Shown: one piece after another, positions 46,885 through 57,842 of the stretch
Layout of the letters: every line of letters starts with the position of its first letter
Position numbering within the stretch: position 1 is the stretch's first letter
Assembly (NCBI GenBank): GCA_001632425.1
Contig: KV425556.1
Span: 604,572-668,571 of the forward strand
Direction of reading: 5' to 3'
Source of the DNA: Neolentinus lepideus HHB14362 ss-1
Taxonomy: Eukaryota; Basidiomycota; Agaricomycetes; Gloeophyllales; Gloeophyllaceae
DNA length: 64,000 bases
Position numbers and translations under genes: made by a program
The notes under the pieces: generated by a model
What the model saw: the letters and a program-made list of their open reading frames with translations, nothing else
The model's database searches: none
What the model was told of the DNA's origin: nothing

Positions 46885-48808
46885 AAGCAGTGTCTTGCAT
46901 TTACAGAGTAGTTTACTTTCTTGGCTTGTCTTATCTCAGTCTCCTCAACGGTTGAATCAGATGGGATTATGGACTTGTGGCTATGAACACTATTGAGCAG
47001 CTAAGTACTTGTGTCAATAGACTAGTGATATGCTAAGTGCAGGGATGAATGGAGATCTGTACACATGTAACTTGTGTGAGGTAGTAGAGGGGTAACATAG
47101 AGACCCTGGGGGGTTATACCTAACTTGTTGAGGGAGAGGGTAGAGAGGATGTACAATAACTGTTGTTATGGGTGAGAAGCCTCCTATGACCACATTAGTT
47201 TGTGGGGTCAGGGACAGATGTTGCACACACTGAGCAGTGCATCACATATATGGCACAACTATTGTAAGACCTCATATCCCTTTATAGGGGGCACAAGATG
47301 TGGAAGGCATGAAAGTCTTATAGAGCACCTTATAGTGCTCTAAGGGTGACCTTCACAACTGATGAGCTGGCAAGGCTGCATGTTGTTGAAGGGAGTTCCA
47401 AAGCAAATATTGTGGTAATTTGTGGGGTCAGGTATGAGCTTGCAATGCTCATGGAATACAGGGGCTACTGGAGGTGGCCATCAAGGCTGATCATTTATGC
47501 ACAAATAATATGTAATCAATGTATCTACTGATTGTATGGTGTATGGTCTGTGATTGCCCTTTGGGAAACCAACCGCTTAGGGCAAGCACATTTGAATTCT
47601 ACTAGTGTTGCCATGGCATGGCTCAAGTTGATGGGACATAGAGCCCAACTAAGGACCTGCCTGTATTGGAGTGGCTTATAAATATACACATAGCCCAAAT
47701 TAGGGCAGATGTGGCTGCTGGGCTGCACTCTCAATACAGAACATTTATCCTCAGTGAATGAACCAAGATTTGCCAGTCAGAAAAAACATAGGATACTGGA
47801 CTGTGTGAGGAACAACTGAGACCAGTCCCAAGACTGCTTGACCAGTACTGTACCATGTCCAAGAAAAATAAATCAGGTTCTACTTGCAAACTCAGGTAGC
47901 CAAGATTGAGGAGGCTAGTGGGCAACTCCAGACTGGTCTTGCTGCTAAGGATCACTCTTCAAAACTCTGTAGTGACCAGTTGAAGATCAACAAGAGCCAG
48001 AGCCAATTGATTCAAGTGATTTACTTCAAGAAGGAGACTGGTATATATTATTTGAGCTGAACCAAACAGAAGCCCAAGTTGAACATCACAACTGGCAGGT
48101 AAGAAGTGGTTTGTTTTGGATATTCTATCCCCTTCACCAGAGAAAATGCAACAAAGAAAGCAGTCCTGCTCAACAAGCTAGCTATAAGTGGGGGTGGGCA
48201 ATGCCGCATCTCGCAGTGGCTTATTTGTACTTGTTTGCCACATAATCAGTATGTGGTAACACCAGTTTCAACAATGTTTGCATCGCGCAGCACCAGGAGG
48301 ACAGAATCTGGGCTCATGTACTATTTGAAAAATGTTCACCTATGTCATACAATGTACCATGAAAAATCCTCGTTTTTTTCATCTGCTGCATGCTATGATA
48401 TGAGGTGTGAAAGTTATCTCTCCTCCTCATCAGCCCGAGCCTTGTCCTACGACTTTCATGCACACTGGAAAAATCAGTAAATAATCATGATATATATATT
48501 TATGTGTGATGAGTCACTGTGCAACTTACAGCGGCAGTCCATATGCATTTCATCTAGCAATAAGTATTCAACTTTGAGCTGTCTGAGTCTGCTGATGCAG
48601 CTAGCCCTCAACCTCAGAGAGGAGTGTTTCAACTGAAACAGCAGCAAATTTCATTCATATACAGCATATGATCACATATTAGCATTAGGCACAGTCTATC
48701 AGGTCAGCTCCCGCAGAATCTATAGGTGATGTATCCAGATCTACTCCCAGCTCAGTCATGGCCGTGTCATCAGATGGTGATGGGTGTCTTCCGGTAGTTT
48801 GCGGAGGG
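46885..48808. other. Intergenic/transposon-rich stretch, no gene supported
   Basis: AT-rich with only short frames lacking motifs. The part from about 47.3 kb has the look of old repeats (no family named). The 124-aa plus frame at 48106 has no support. Confidence 0.35.
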
Positions 48809-50340
48809 TTAGAAAGTGAAGAGTGTATTGATATGCAAAGAAATGCACACTTCATGTCTTGTAACCACAGCATGGACCACCATGTGCTTGCGGATACGGA
48901 GAGGCATCATCTTGAGGGGTATATTGAGGAGTACCTCATCTTTCAGTATCTTGTGGTAGATGCTGATCTGGTCCTTTAGCTGTAAGACAGTCATTTTCTC
49001 GATTTCAGACTGATCTATGACCAATCCAATAGTTGTAAGCCTGATGAGCTCTACTTGCTTCTGCTTTTCATCCTCAACACACTGGTCACAATTTTCGATA
49101 GCACAATTGTGTTGTGACTTGACAAGAGCTTCCCTGAAGCATACGTTCTCCCTGCTTGCATCTTCTATTCATACCTGCTGCATTACAAAGTACAGATCCT
49201 CTTCTGTGCAGCATTTCATAATAAAGTCTTCAGTATTGTTTCATCAAGAACATGCATGACTGGAAAACATTGCAGTAGTAGAGCTTGGCTTGTAATGGAC
49301 GTGAACATGGAAGGACCCCAGAGCACCTTCATTGGCATCATTCATTGAAGGGATGAACAGAAGGGAGCCTTCTTGAGCTGTCAGTGAATCAAATGGTCCA
49401 CCTATTGCAAATTCTGTGGTGAACTGATGCCATCCCTTTGCAGCTCCAGCGAACATTGCAGATATTATCAAATCCAGGTCCAGTAGATCCCCCGCCTTGA
49501 TCATGGTCCATAGAGAAAAGATCAGTTGTTCATCCATGTAGGGCCTCCTGTCAATAGTTATCTGGTCAAGGGGTGAGTCTGGACCTAGAAGAAGACTGGG
49601 GTTTACTGTGATATGGTCACAAAAAATGGGAAGCTTGCAATGAAGATCAGTGAGGTCAAGAAGATTGATGAGCTTGGCACCATCACCCTGAACTTCACGC
49701 AGATATGGCCAAGAGACTGAGACACCATAGAGAGACATTGCACCGAGTTCTGCCAGTGTTGAGGGACATTCCAGACCTTTCTTCACATTGCTCTCAAGGT
49801 GATTCTCACCAGGCTTCACTTTGCCATCACAAATCTCATCAATATGTTTGACGTACAAGGGATGATACGTGATTGTTTCAGTAGCAGCATAAGAATGGGA
49901 TTGATACCGAGTATTGGATGTGTCTGGGAAACATTTCACAGTAGTGTCACCATAGAGCTCCTTCTTGCGTTCAGCCATGAAGTGCCAGTGCCAGTCTTGA
50001 TGATCCGTGTCCTCATGTTTATGTTGACAGAGAGAACCCAAGAGAGACATGTTTTACACCTCCTCAGCAGCTAGAGTCAATAGCACGCTGAACAGCAGCA
50101 CTGTCAGCATCATTACTGAGCTGAATAACTGCATCATTTGCCTTATTTGCCAGTAAAACAGGAGGTGGCTGATCAGACTCTTCCCAAGCAGCAGCCATAG
50201 CAATGACACCATATTTGAAAGAGTTGAGATCCTTGTGCCCACAACAGCCACCAAAGACAAAGAGATCAAGGAGAGACTGTTTGCCCTCGGAGAGGTGTTC
50301 AAATGCTTCGACACCAAGAACATCCTCAACTTCTCATGCC
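48809..50340 (-). pseudogene. Decayed copy of a repetitive Agaricomycete gene
   Basis: Belongs to a large unnamed family often scattered among mushroom transposons. Pieces in order on the minus strand are LLDLFVFGGCCGHKDLNSFKY with PPVLLANKANDAV (about 50090-50270); a stop and frame change near 50070; then a 268-residue frame at 49244-50050 with ELYGDTTVKCFPDTSNTRYQS, LAELGAMSLYGVSVSWPYL, LHCKLPIFCDHITVNPSLLL, LIISAMFAGAAKGWHQFTTEF and LLFIPSMNDANEGALGSFHVH. A further frame down to about 48809 has EKMTVLQLKDQISIYHKIL. Several stops and frame changes show it is dead. Its 5' end is cut at about 50340 by the truncated copia element. Confidence 0.75.
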
Positions 50341-52526
50341 AACATTGGCCAGCCTGCTTCAAGCCATAAAGCGACTTTTGCAGTCTCCAGACCCACTCAG
50401 GAGTCTTCTCTTCAAAGCCCTCAGGCTGATGCATATACACCTCCTCTTTGAGTTCCCCATTGAGGTACGCACTAGAGATATCAACACTCTCAAGTTCCAA
50501 GTCCTCTAGAGCTGCAAGAGCAAGGATAGCGCGAATAGAAGCCCACTTGAGTGTAGGGGCAAAGGTTTCATTGTAATCAAAGCCAGGGCACTGTGAAAAG
50601 CCCTTGGCAACTAGACAGCCCTTATAGCGCTCAATAGATCCATCAGCATTGCGCTTGACTCTGAAGACCCAACAACTCCCAATAGCTTTGCGACCTGGAG
50701 GCAGCTCTACAAGCTCAAAGACCTCATTGTCCACTAAGGCCTGGATCTCATCTTGGGCTGCCTTGTGCCAGTGCTCTCTCTCATCAGCTGGATGCTTCAT
50801 CGCCTCTGCAAATGTCCAAGGCTCTCCATGGTGCTCCTGTTGTGCTTGGCAGACCAAGTGAAAAGCATAGTCTAGTGCTTCATCATAGTCCAGGTAATCC
50901 GTGGTCTGGCCAGTATACACATGGTTGAGCCCTTCCATGATCATAGCTGCACTGCATTGAGCTTCGTCGAGTAAGAGGGGGTCTGGACTAGCAGAGCGAT
51001 CACTAAAGTGTTCTGGACCAGGGCTGGGAGGAGCACTTTGAGGCGATTTGATAGGACTTGATGTAGGAGCAATAAGATTGAGAGGATCTGGTGAAGCTGA
51101 GCGAGGTTCAGGATCTGGAGTTGGTGAAGGCTGAATTTTCACAGTGATGTGAGGAGCTGATGATTGGCGCAAGGGGGGCTCTCTAAGTGAGCCCTGGAAG
51201 CGACTACTGCGAGGTGGGAGCTGTCTCTGTGGAATTGGAGCTGGAGCTGGTGTAGGCTTTCTAGAAGCTGGTGGTGGTGGTAAAGGTGCCTGAGGCACTG
51301 CAGGTGGAGCTGGTGGATCATCATCATCAGAGTCATCTCCCCCCTGATCTGGCAGCGGTCCAGTGAGGTTATCAGGTGTAGGAGGCTCTTCATTGTCTGC
51401 ATGAGGGATGTCCACATCAGCCAGAGGCAAACCAAAGACATTGATGGACTTGGAGTTGCCTGGAAAACAGTGTTCATCGAAAACAGCATTGCTGCTAATA
51501 TAAAACTTCTGGGTAACTGGGTCCCAGAACTCCCAAGCCTTAGCTTCTCTCGCATAACCAACAAAGATGCATTTGCGAGTATGAGGCTGAAGAGCCTTCC
51601 TCTGGTCCTTTCTGATCAACACATAGACCAAACACCCAAAAATGCGTAGGACCCTTGAGATCTGTGTGCACAAGAGCGAGTCTGCGCTGTTTTCTCGAGG
51701 CAGTCTTGGGGACATTGTGCCTGTGCATCTTTCCTGCAAGACAAGGCTCACATATGGGGTCTGGTGAAGCAGTCAAGCGAATGGTAAGGCCAGTGACTAG
51801 CTGCTTGGAGACCACTTGGCGCAAGTCCTCCAGATTGGTGTGGGAGCAGCGCTTGTGCCATAAGTCCAAGTCCAAGGGCAGTGTGCTGAGCGCAGAATGA
51901 GCAGAATGCGATGATGGGACAGTTCTGCCTTCGAGGTAGCCTGTGTTTGCATCATTGACTTTGGCCTGGAACTGCAATGTGCCATTGAGATAGAACTTCG
52001 CATGGACATCCTGAATTTCGCATAGGAAACCCTTCTGCCATGTGAGATGGAAGACTGATAGGAGATTGGAGCCAAGGTCTGGGACATGAAGAACATCATG
52101 GAAGAGGACTGGGTTGGACACCTTGCCATCGATAATAGGGTGGAACTCAACTGATCCTAATCCTGCAGAATAGATGATCTGGTGGTTGGCTAAGCGAATG
52201 GGAATGCGATGAGGAGAGTAGGATTGAAACCAATTGCGATGTGAAGTCATGTGTGCTGAAGCACCAGTGTCTGTGTTCCAGCAAGTGGCTGAGGACATCT
52301 GGAGCCATGCAGAGCGTTCAGAGGATGACAGGAGCACTGCAGCATGCCCAGCAAACTCTTCAGAATCCCGAGACATGGTCTGCCTCCTACTGGGGTGCTT
52401 TGAGACATCCTTCTTCGCTCTAATACTATCTCTCTTCTTCCTATAACATGTGGCTTCAGTGTGGGATGCCTGGATACCATAGTAGGAGCAGAGAAGGTTG
52501 AATTTCAAAGAAAATGAGTGGGGCAT
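50340..52526 (-). pseudogene. Defective copia polyprotein (gag stub, protease, RT)
   Basis: The frame from 52526 begins MPHSFSLKFN, a gag start. It jumps at once to a knuckle remnant (CSYYGIQASHTEATC), so most of gag is deleted. Protease follows at WNTDTGASAHM (Asp-Thr-Gly) and then the GAG-pre-integrase part (HVPDLGSNLLSVFHL; LWHKRCSHTNLEDLRQV). After HTDLKGPT the frame meets RIFGCLVYVLIRKDQRK, the C-terminal end of the integrase region. The catalytic core between is gone and the join shifts frame (about 51640). RVT_2 has NEVFELVELPPGRKAIGSCW, VDISSAYLNG with the first catalytic Asp, and YGLKQAGQCWHEKL. It ends before YVDD at about 50340. The product cannot replicate on its own. Confidence 0.85.
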
Positions 52527-52658
52527 AATGAAAGCAGCAGGACGAGTAGGTAGGATGAATGAAGGACAATGAAGAGTGGCTCAGTGGCACACAACCACAA
52601 AGGAGTGCAAGAACAGCGAAGGACTGGCAGAGATGGGTGTTTGAAGATCTAGAGTGTT

Positions 52659-52670
52659 GGGCTCATAACC
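52659..52670 (-). other. Primer-binding site complementary to the tRNA(iMet) anticodon arm
   Basis: Directly inside the 5' LTR the element reads GGTTATGAGCCC. Its complement GGGCTCATAACC is the anticodon stem-loop of eukaryotic initiator tRNA-Met, not its 3' end. Drosophila copia is primed by such a half-tRNA. Confidence 0.75.
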
Positions 52671-53026
52671 TGTTGGCTGTGGAAGATACTAGCTTCAGAC
52701 AACACCCAAAGGCTAAGTCAAACTGTGTCAAGACTGTATCCTGGCATATGGTATACAAGTGGCAGACTCACCTAAGTCAAACTGTGTCAAGACTGGGGGA
52801 CACAGAGCGACTTAGGAAGCCCTTATATACTCTAGGATAGAAAGGGCATGAAAGGACAAAGATAGATGAAGGGAACATCAAAATAGAAAGAAGAACAAAG
52901 ACAACAAAGACAACAAAGAGAAACAAAGGCAGTGGCTCAGAACAAGGAAACTCGGCCTAGACTGTTCTGGACCATTCCATGAGCCACTCAGTCAACAAAG
53001 AGTGACCAAGTCATTCAATCCCAACA
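52671..53026 (-). repeat. Copia LTR A (356 bp, 5' LTR)
   Basis: Bounded by TGTTGG (52671) and CCAACA (53021-53026), the usual short inverted ends. Nearly identical to LTR B at 62103-62477 apart from scattered substitutions and a 19-bp length difference. Confidence 0.9.
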
Positions 53027-53805
53027 AGGCTAGTGGTCAGATTTGGTTAGCGGTTGAGGATGGGCAGAAGGTGCATGTGAAGGATGTTAAGAACAATCCT
53101 GCGAAGATGTGGTTGAAGCTGAGGGAGGTCCATGTTCAGCAGAAGCCAGGTATGCATTTCAATGCTTATGATGTGCTGCTGGGGCTTTGCAAGCTTGACG
53201 GGGAGTCCCTCACCTCTCTTATGGCTAGAGCAGACAAGGCCATGCAAGACATTCGTGCGCTGCGCATCAGGGACTTCACTATTGAATCCCTTGACAATGA
53301 TCTCACCTCCATGGCCCTCATTCGCGCCCTTCCTTCTGATTATAACAACTTCATGTCATCCCTGCTTCTACTCGACTCCCTCGACCTTACCAAGCTCCAA
53401 TCTGTGTTCCAGAATGAGGAATCGCAGTGCTTTGCTCGCAGCATTGATACTTTGCCCGCTCTGGCTATGGCTGCTGGTACTGGTACTATGGCTACTTCCT
53501 CGCAGGGCGTTCGCTGCACATTCTGTGACTGGGAGGGTCATACCGAGGCTAGCTGCAAGTTCAAGGAGAATGCTACAAAGATGCAGAAGGCAAAGACTGC
53601 TGATTGTCACCAGGAGCGTAGGGGAGGGAACAAGAAGGCTCAGAATGCACAGAAGGTGTCTGTGGATGTTGAGGCATCTGCTAACATTGCGGAGTATGCT
53701 GGTAAAGCAAGTGTCGCTCTCTCTGCTTCAGATCGCTCATCTTGGCTCTCTTCGCTGGCAGCTGCTAACTGGAACACCGACACAGGTGCTACTTCACACA
53801 TGATG
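53027..53805 (+). pseudogene. Copia gag-protease fragment, 5' part
   Basis: Plus-strand copia of another family member. Gag core: KASGQIWLAVEDGQKVHVKDV, MWLKLREVHVQQKPGMHFNAY, LTSLMARADKAMQDIRALRI. The zinc knuckle CTFCDWEGHTEASC fits C-X2-C-X4-H-X4-C. The protease site is WNTDTGATSHM. The gag N-terminus is missing, because the frame starts exactly at LTR A. Translation is lost at 53806, where the DNA transposon is inserted; the rest resumes at 61721. Confidence 0.85.
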
Positions 53806-53843
53806 CCCAGTCAGAATCGGCTCCTTTGCCACCCGTTGCCACC
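53806..53843 (+). repeat. Left terminal inverted repeat (38 bp)
   Basis: Begins CCCAGTCAGAATCGGCTC and ends near CCGTTGCCACC. It matches the right repeat at 36 of 38 positions. Confidence 0.88.
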
Positions 53844-54154
53844 ACTTGTCACCCTTTCCCACCCATTACATCGCACAGCCACAGAGTAAAGGGTGGCAAT
53901 AGACAAATCTGCAGTTTAATGGCTGATTGTCCATTGCCATCCATTATCTACTTTTACCATAACTGCATGTACCACGTAGCTTACAGATCTAATAGGATAA
54001 CAATGCTTGTTAATATGTGGCAATGAGCCCATTCCGGCAGTTAGATTAATATAGCACATATTATTGCCAGCTATTCAGAGCATTTCAGGCCCTTTAAAAT
54101 ACATTGCCTGCTATTTTGACAAGCTACATTATTCACACCCAATACCTCGGATTA

Positions 54155-54227
54155 CCGCCCATCCCCGCCCATCCCCACCCATCCCCTCCCATTCCCACCC
54201 ATTCCTGGCCCATTCCCCTCCTTCCCA
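54155..54227. repeat. CCCATCCC/CCCATTCC microsatellite
   Basis: About eight degenerate units of CCCATCCC, CCCATTCC or similar, inside the left part of the DNA transposon, just 3' of a minus-strand gene end. Confidence 0.7.
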
Positions 54228-55177
54228 TCACCTATACTTGCCACTCTTCCCTCCACTCCTCTCGACTCTGCCCTGTATGTAGTTCATGCAATCTGTATCA
54301 AATAGTAGTGTCAGTTAAGTACGACAGAATACATACATGACTTACCAAAGAAGTCCCCGAGTCTACACAGTGTTCTCTTTGTTTCCCCTCTTCGCCTTTG
54401 TTCTCGGGGGTTTCTGATGTGTGAAACATGTGTCAATATATGCTTAACAATTCTCGAAGACCCACTCACCGGAACGGACCCAGACAATGTCTTTGATAAC
54501 TCTATGGCACGCATAGAATAAATCTAGTATGTCGAGTTAGATAGAGATACCTATGAAAAAGTAATCAAACACGTACTTGTTTTGTTGCCTCAGGCATATC
54601 CTTCCACATCTTTCTGAAATGCGCATCTGTGATATCACCCTTCTCAAATTGTTCCTTCTGGAACAATTGCCTATCGAGTTCATCAAGAGAGGACTTGTCA
54701 GTAATTCAGATGACACTATCATCGCAGCACGTACTTAGCTGTCCGGACATCCTTTGGCATTTCAACAAGCTTCCCTTGCTGCCTCTTGGACACTGATCCA
54801 TCCTCCACCCCCCTGTACCCTGCACCCACACCCTCCTCGCCACTTCCTTGTTGTGCTTCCTCAATGCCGCCCTCAACGCCACCCTCAATGCCACCCTCGA
54901 TGCCCTGGTTGCTGCTTGCCTCGACGCTGCCCTTGCCACCTGCCTCAATGCCGCTTCCCTCGACACTGCCCTCACCACCTGCCTCGACACTGCCCTCGCC
55001 GCATGCCTCGCCGCCTGCCTCGACACTGCCCTCCATCACTGTGGTCACACCCTCATCGACATTGGCGCTACGAGCAGGTGTGCCCCCGCCCACACCTACA
55101 CTTCCTTCAAGGATGGGGGTGGTTGGTTGCATGCTTGGTATGCCATTCATCGTGCTAGTGGGACCTGTAGAGTCCAT
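54228..55177 (-). CDS. Transposon-borne gene with Gly-Ser-Val-Glu repeats
   Basis: ATG at 55177 starts MDSTGPTSTMNGIPSMQPT. A repeat region follows (GEGSVEAGGEGSVEGSG, GIEGGIEGGVEGGIEE), coded by a 24-bp-like tandem repeat. After LVEMPKDVRT an intron leads to SLDELDRQLFQKEQFEKGD and HFRKMWKDMPEATKQ, then introns to DLFYACHRVIKDIVWVRS and ETPENKGEEGKQREHC, and the end at 54228. All splice sites are GT-AG and keep frame, so selection may have maintained it. Function unknown; it may be an accessory transposition protein or captured cargo. Confidence 0.45.
54865..55035. repeat. Tandem repeat coding Gly-Ser-Val-Glu units
   Basis: About seven degenerate 21-24-bp units such as GCCTCGACACTGCCCTC (plus strand). 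It lies inside the minus-strand accessory gene. Confidence 0.6.
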
Positions 55178-55251
55178 AACAGATGTGCTAGGACTGCTGT
55201 ATTAGATTTAGTTCAGTAATAGACTCGACAAACTGCAACGCAGACACTCAA

Positions 55252-56656
55252 CTAAGGGTTTTTGAGGGTCAAGCGTCTCTTCTTGGGTCTCCGCTTTGCG
55301 CATTCATCCGAGGAAGGGTTCCGTTTCTCACCTGTACGTGCCGCATCCATAGAAGATATTCCCACAGAGTTCGAGACCACTGATGCAGTAGCTGCTGTCG
55401 CCAAGGAAGAACCCGCCACATCCACGACAGTCATAGCGTCATCTTTGATCTTCTCCAAAGTATCTAGACTCAAAGTCATTTGTTGCCATTCCAAAGCAGG
55501 TCTGACGTGGTTTGGCCCAAAGCTTTCATAGACGTGGCTAACTACCCACTCAGATTTCCAGTCGTTCTCACAGTAAGCTAGCTCAGAGAAAGCATTCTTC
55601 ATAGTCACATAGTAGGCCTTTTTGATGTGTAAACCAATCGAAGCCCAGGTTAGAGTAGCATCGCCGATCTTCAGCAAAGTGAAAAGGAAAGACCAGGTGA
55701 CCTTCGAGATTTCTTGAACATGATGGCCATCGATGATGACACCCTTCTCATCCGTTATGAAGCGCCAAGGGACGTTGATGCCTAGAGACCGCCGTTGTTT
55801 GCCTCTGGGCCCTGGCGGTGCAATCTTGTCACCAGGTCGGTTATCCTTGTCCAGCCAGAAGGATTTCGTCCAGAACATTCGCCTGAGTTCATCGATGCTG
55901 TAGGCATCGGCTTTCAGGTATTCCCAGCTTGGTTTCACAGACAAACCTAATGATTCCAATGTGGAAGCCGTGCTTGGTGAGGCCGATCCGCTGGGCATGC
56001 TGGAACCACGCATAGCCATCGCCTTCGCCAACGTCCCCCTTGATGTGATCAGTATTAAAGCTACACTGTTAATAATGTGCATATACTCACTCAAGCGCTT
56101 CTACAGTAGCCTTCGCCACTGAAAGCTCTTGTTCTGTCTTCCCTAGGCGGTTTGTCGCATCCTCTAGATCTCGTGTCTTCTTCACATAGCACTGATACAG
56201 CCGAGCATACAGTACCGAATGTTCCATCAGAGTAGTGTGGTCCAGATTCGCCAGAGAAGTGAGAGAAGCCGGATTGATAGCCATGCGACTATCAGGACGC
56301 GTTGTGCCAGATACAGTGCTCGAAGCCCGAGACTCAGGCACTAGATTAGATCTGTTCCAAGTCTGTTGATTTAGATCCAGACTACCAGACGACCTAGCAC
56401 CTCGCGCATTCATCGCATAGGGCAAATTCAAGCTATGGCCATCAGATTGATGAAGGCCACTAACCCAGGATGGTAACGTCAGATCGAAGCTACAAGGATC
56501 TGAATCATAGCCATCTTGATCATTATCGCCATTGAACACATTACTAAGAAAGTTGCCGGAAACCCTGTGGATGCCATACGCCAGGCTCTCGGAACCAGAG
56601 AAGGAGCCAGAGAAAGGGTTGTCGACATCAGCACTTCCAGATGGGAATTGATTCAT
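55252..56656 (-). CDS. Transposon-borne gene of an Agaricomycete-expanded family
   Basis: ATG at 56656 starts MNQFPSGSADVDNPFSGSFS. Exon 1 ends in a coiled-coil-like segment (TRDLEDATNRLGKTEQELSVA) at about 56100, and an intron joins VEALE to GTLAKAMAMRG. Exon 2 contains IDELRRMFWTKSFWLDKDNRP, GPRGKQRRSLGINVPWRFIT, TWASIGLHIKKAYYVTMKNAF then SELAYCENDWKSEWVVSHVY, and ends in a basic tail (KRRPKKRRLTLKNP) suggesting nuclear entry. The W..C..DWK pattern recalls many unannotated mushroom proteins found in multi-copy. No enzymatic motif is recognised. Frames are intact. Confidence 0.55.
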
Positions 56657-56905
56657 CTTCTTGTTGTTAGTTGTAGATTGACAGAGACACGTATAGCACA
56701 GTACTAGAGCAGGACAAAGAGCAGGACAAAGGCAGAGCAAAGAAAATCGCCAGGCAAATCACAAAGCGCTTACGTGTGATGTCATCACAGTGCGCTTAAG
56801 CAAGGTGCTTACGTGTACTGTGACTGAGATGCGTGACATGACTTTGGGCGTCTCGTCGCATCGTGTTTCATTCTGCTAAGTCTGCTAAGTCGTACTTCTC
56901 TGAGC

Positions 56906-57627
56906 TTGCAGCAATGCTTGGCAACAGGTCATTCCGTGCTCATTGAGCGCCTTTGCCTCCTCGACGATGCAATCTGCCTCCCCCACCAAGTGACCCCGAA
57001 GGCCAGGGTGACTCCTGGTTGGACACCATGGATGTTACACGATGTTTGGCCGATCCTCAGAAGGAAGTATACTGTGAGTTCTTTATGCTACGCCAACCCG
57101 TGAGTTATAGTTATTAGCTATTCTATCTATTTTGTACATACTAATACACATCGTGGGCAAGGATCCCGAACCTTGCTCATGGTTCGTAGATCAAGATATC
57201 TACCACCTCTATGTCGTCATCTCAGTGCCGATTGACTCGGGACTTCCTCACAACTATCGCACAAGCCCCGTCGTCATCGTGGAGAAGTGGATAGGCTGGA
57301 CAGGACATCAGAGTGCGCCTAAATGGACAAGGTGGGTACCAGGTCGCGCTACCTGCTTGATCGAGGACCGTAGCGTGGCCACGGTGCTGTGCTCAATCTT
57401 GGCACGCAACAAGGAGGAGAACCGGGATATGAAGGATGAGATATCTGCATGGGCAGCAGGAATCTCGGTGAGTGCAATCTACTATTGATGTGTACAGTTA
57501 CTCGACACTACAAATCTAGGTTGGGACCTCTGCGGAGAGTCTATACAATCCCCCCATCTCCACGCTGAACAGATCGACTGCTACAACTTTCCAAACCATC
57601 AATTTGACCTGCAAGCTTGCTGTGTAA
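56906..57627 (+). CDS. Transposon-borne plus-strand gene of unknown function
   Basis: Opposite orientation to the other genes in the element. Three exon pieces read in frame: one ends PGWTPWMLHDVWPILRRKYT before GTGAGT; the second (about 57163-57471) has WFVDQDIYHLYVVISVPIDS, VVIVEKWIGWTGHQSAPKW, TRWVPGRATCLIEDRSVAT and SILARNKEENRDMKDEIS; the third (57521-57627) ends LNRSTATTFQTINLTCKLAV. Both introns are GT-AG. The first exon's start is uncertain (no ATG fits the frame nearby), so the 5' end may lie farther up. Tryptophan-rich and without recognised domain. Confidence 0.4.
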
Positions 57628-57842
57628 AGTGTTCTCGTGTCTTACTCATTGTCGTGTCTTGCTCGTTGTCTCAGTATCGCTTGTTATCATTGCCTTGGCC
57701 TTGTGCATTCATGTTGTTCTCTTTTTCTGTAGCTCTCTTTGTTCATTGTTGCAGTGTTAACTGGTAATAAAATGTAACTGTAGAATCTCTGTATGGTCAA
57801 ATACATCTGGGTACCAATGCCACAAAATTACAATTAAGAGAG

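Larger units (their letters stand above)
50340..53026 (-). mobile_element. Truncated Ty1/copia LTR retrotransposon (minus strand)
   Basis: Reads leftward: 5' LTR (53026-52671), primer-binding site (52659-52670), a short leader and a gag remnant, then protease, GAG-pre-integrase and reverse transcriptase, breaking off near 50340. The 3' half of RT, the RNase H and the 3' LTR are absent here. Internal deletions are described with its coding region. Confidence 0.85.

Noticed and set aside
48106..48480. 124-aa plus-strand frame
   Set aside because: No motif, no splice context, and it lies in repeat-rich sequence.
54786..55205. Plus-strand frames with Pro/Ser/Leu repeats
   Set aside because: They are the reverse strand of the Gly-Ser-Val-Glu repeat gene, which continues through GT-AG introns while these do not.
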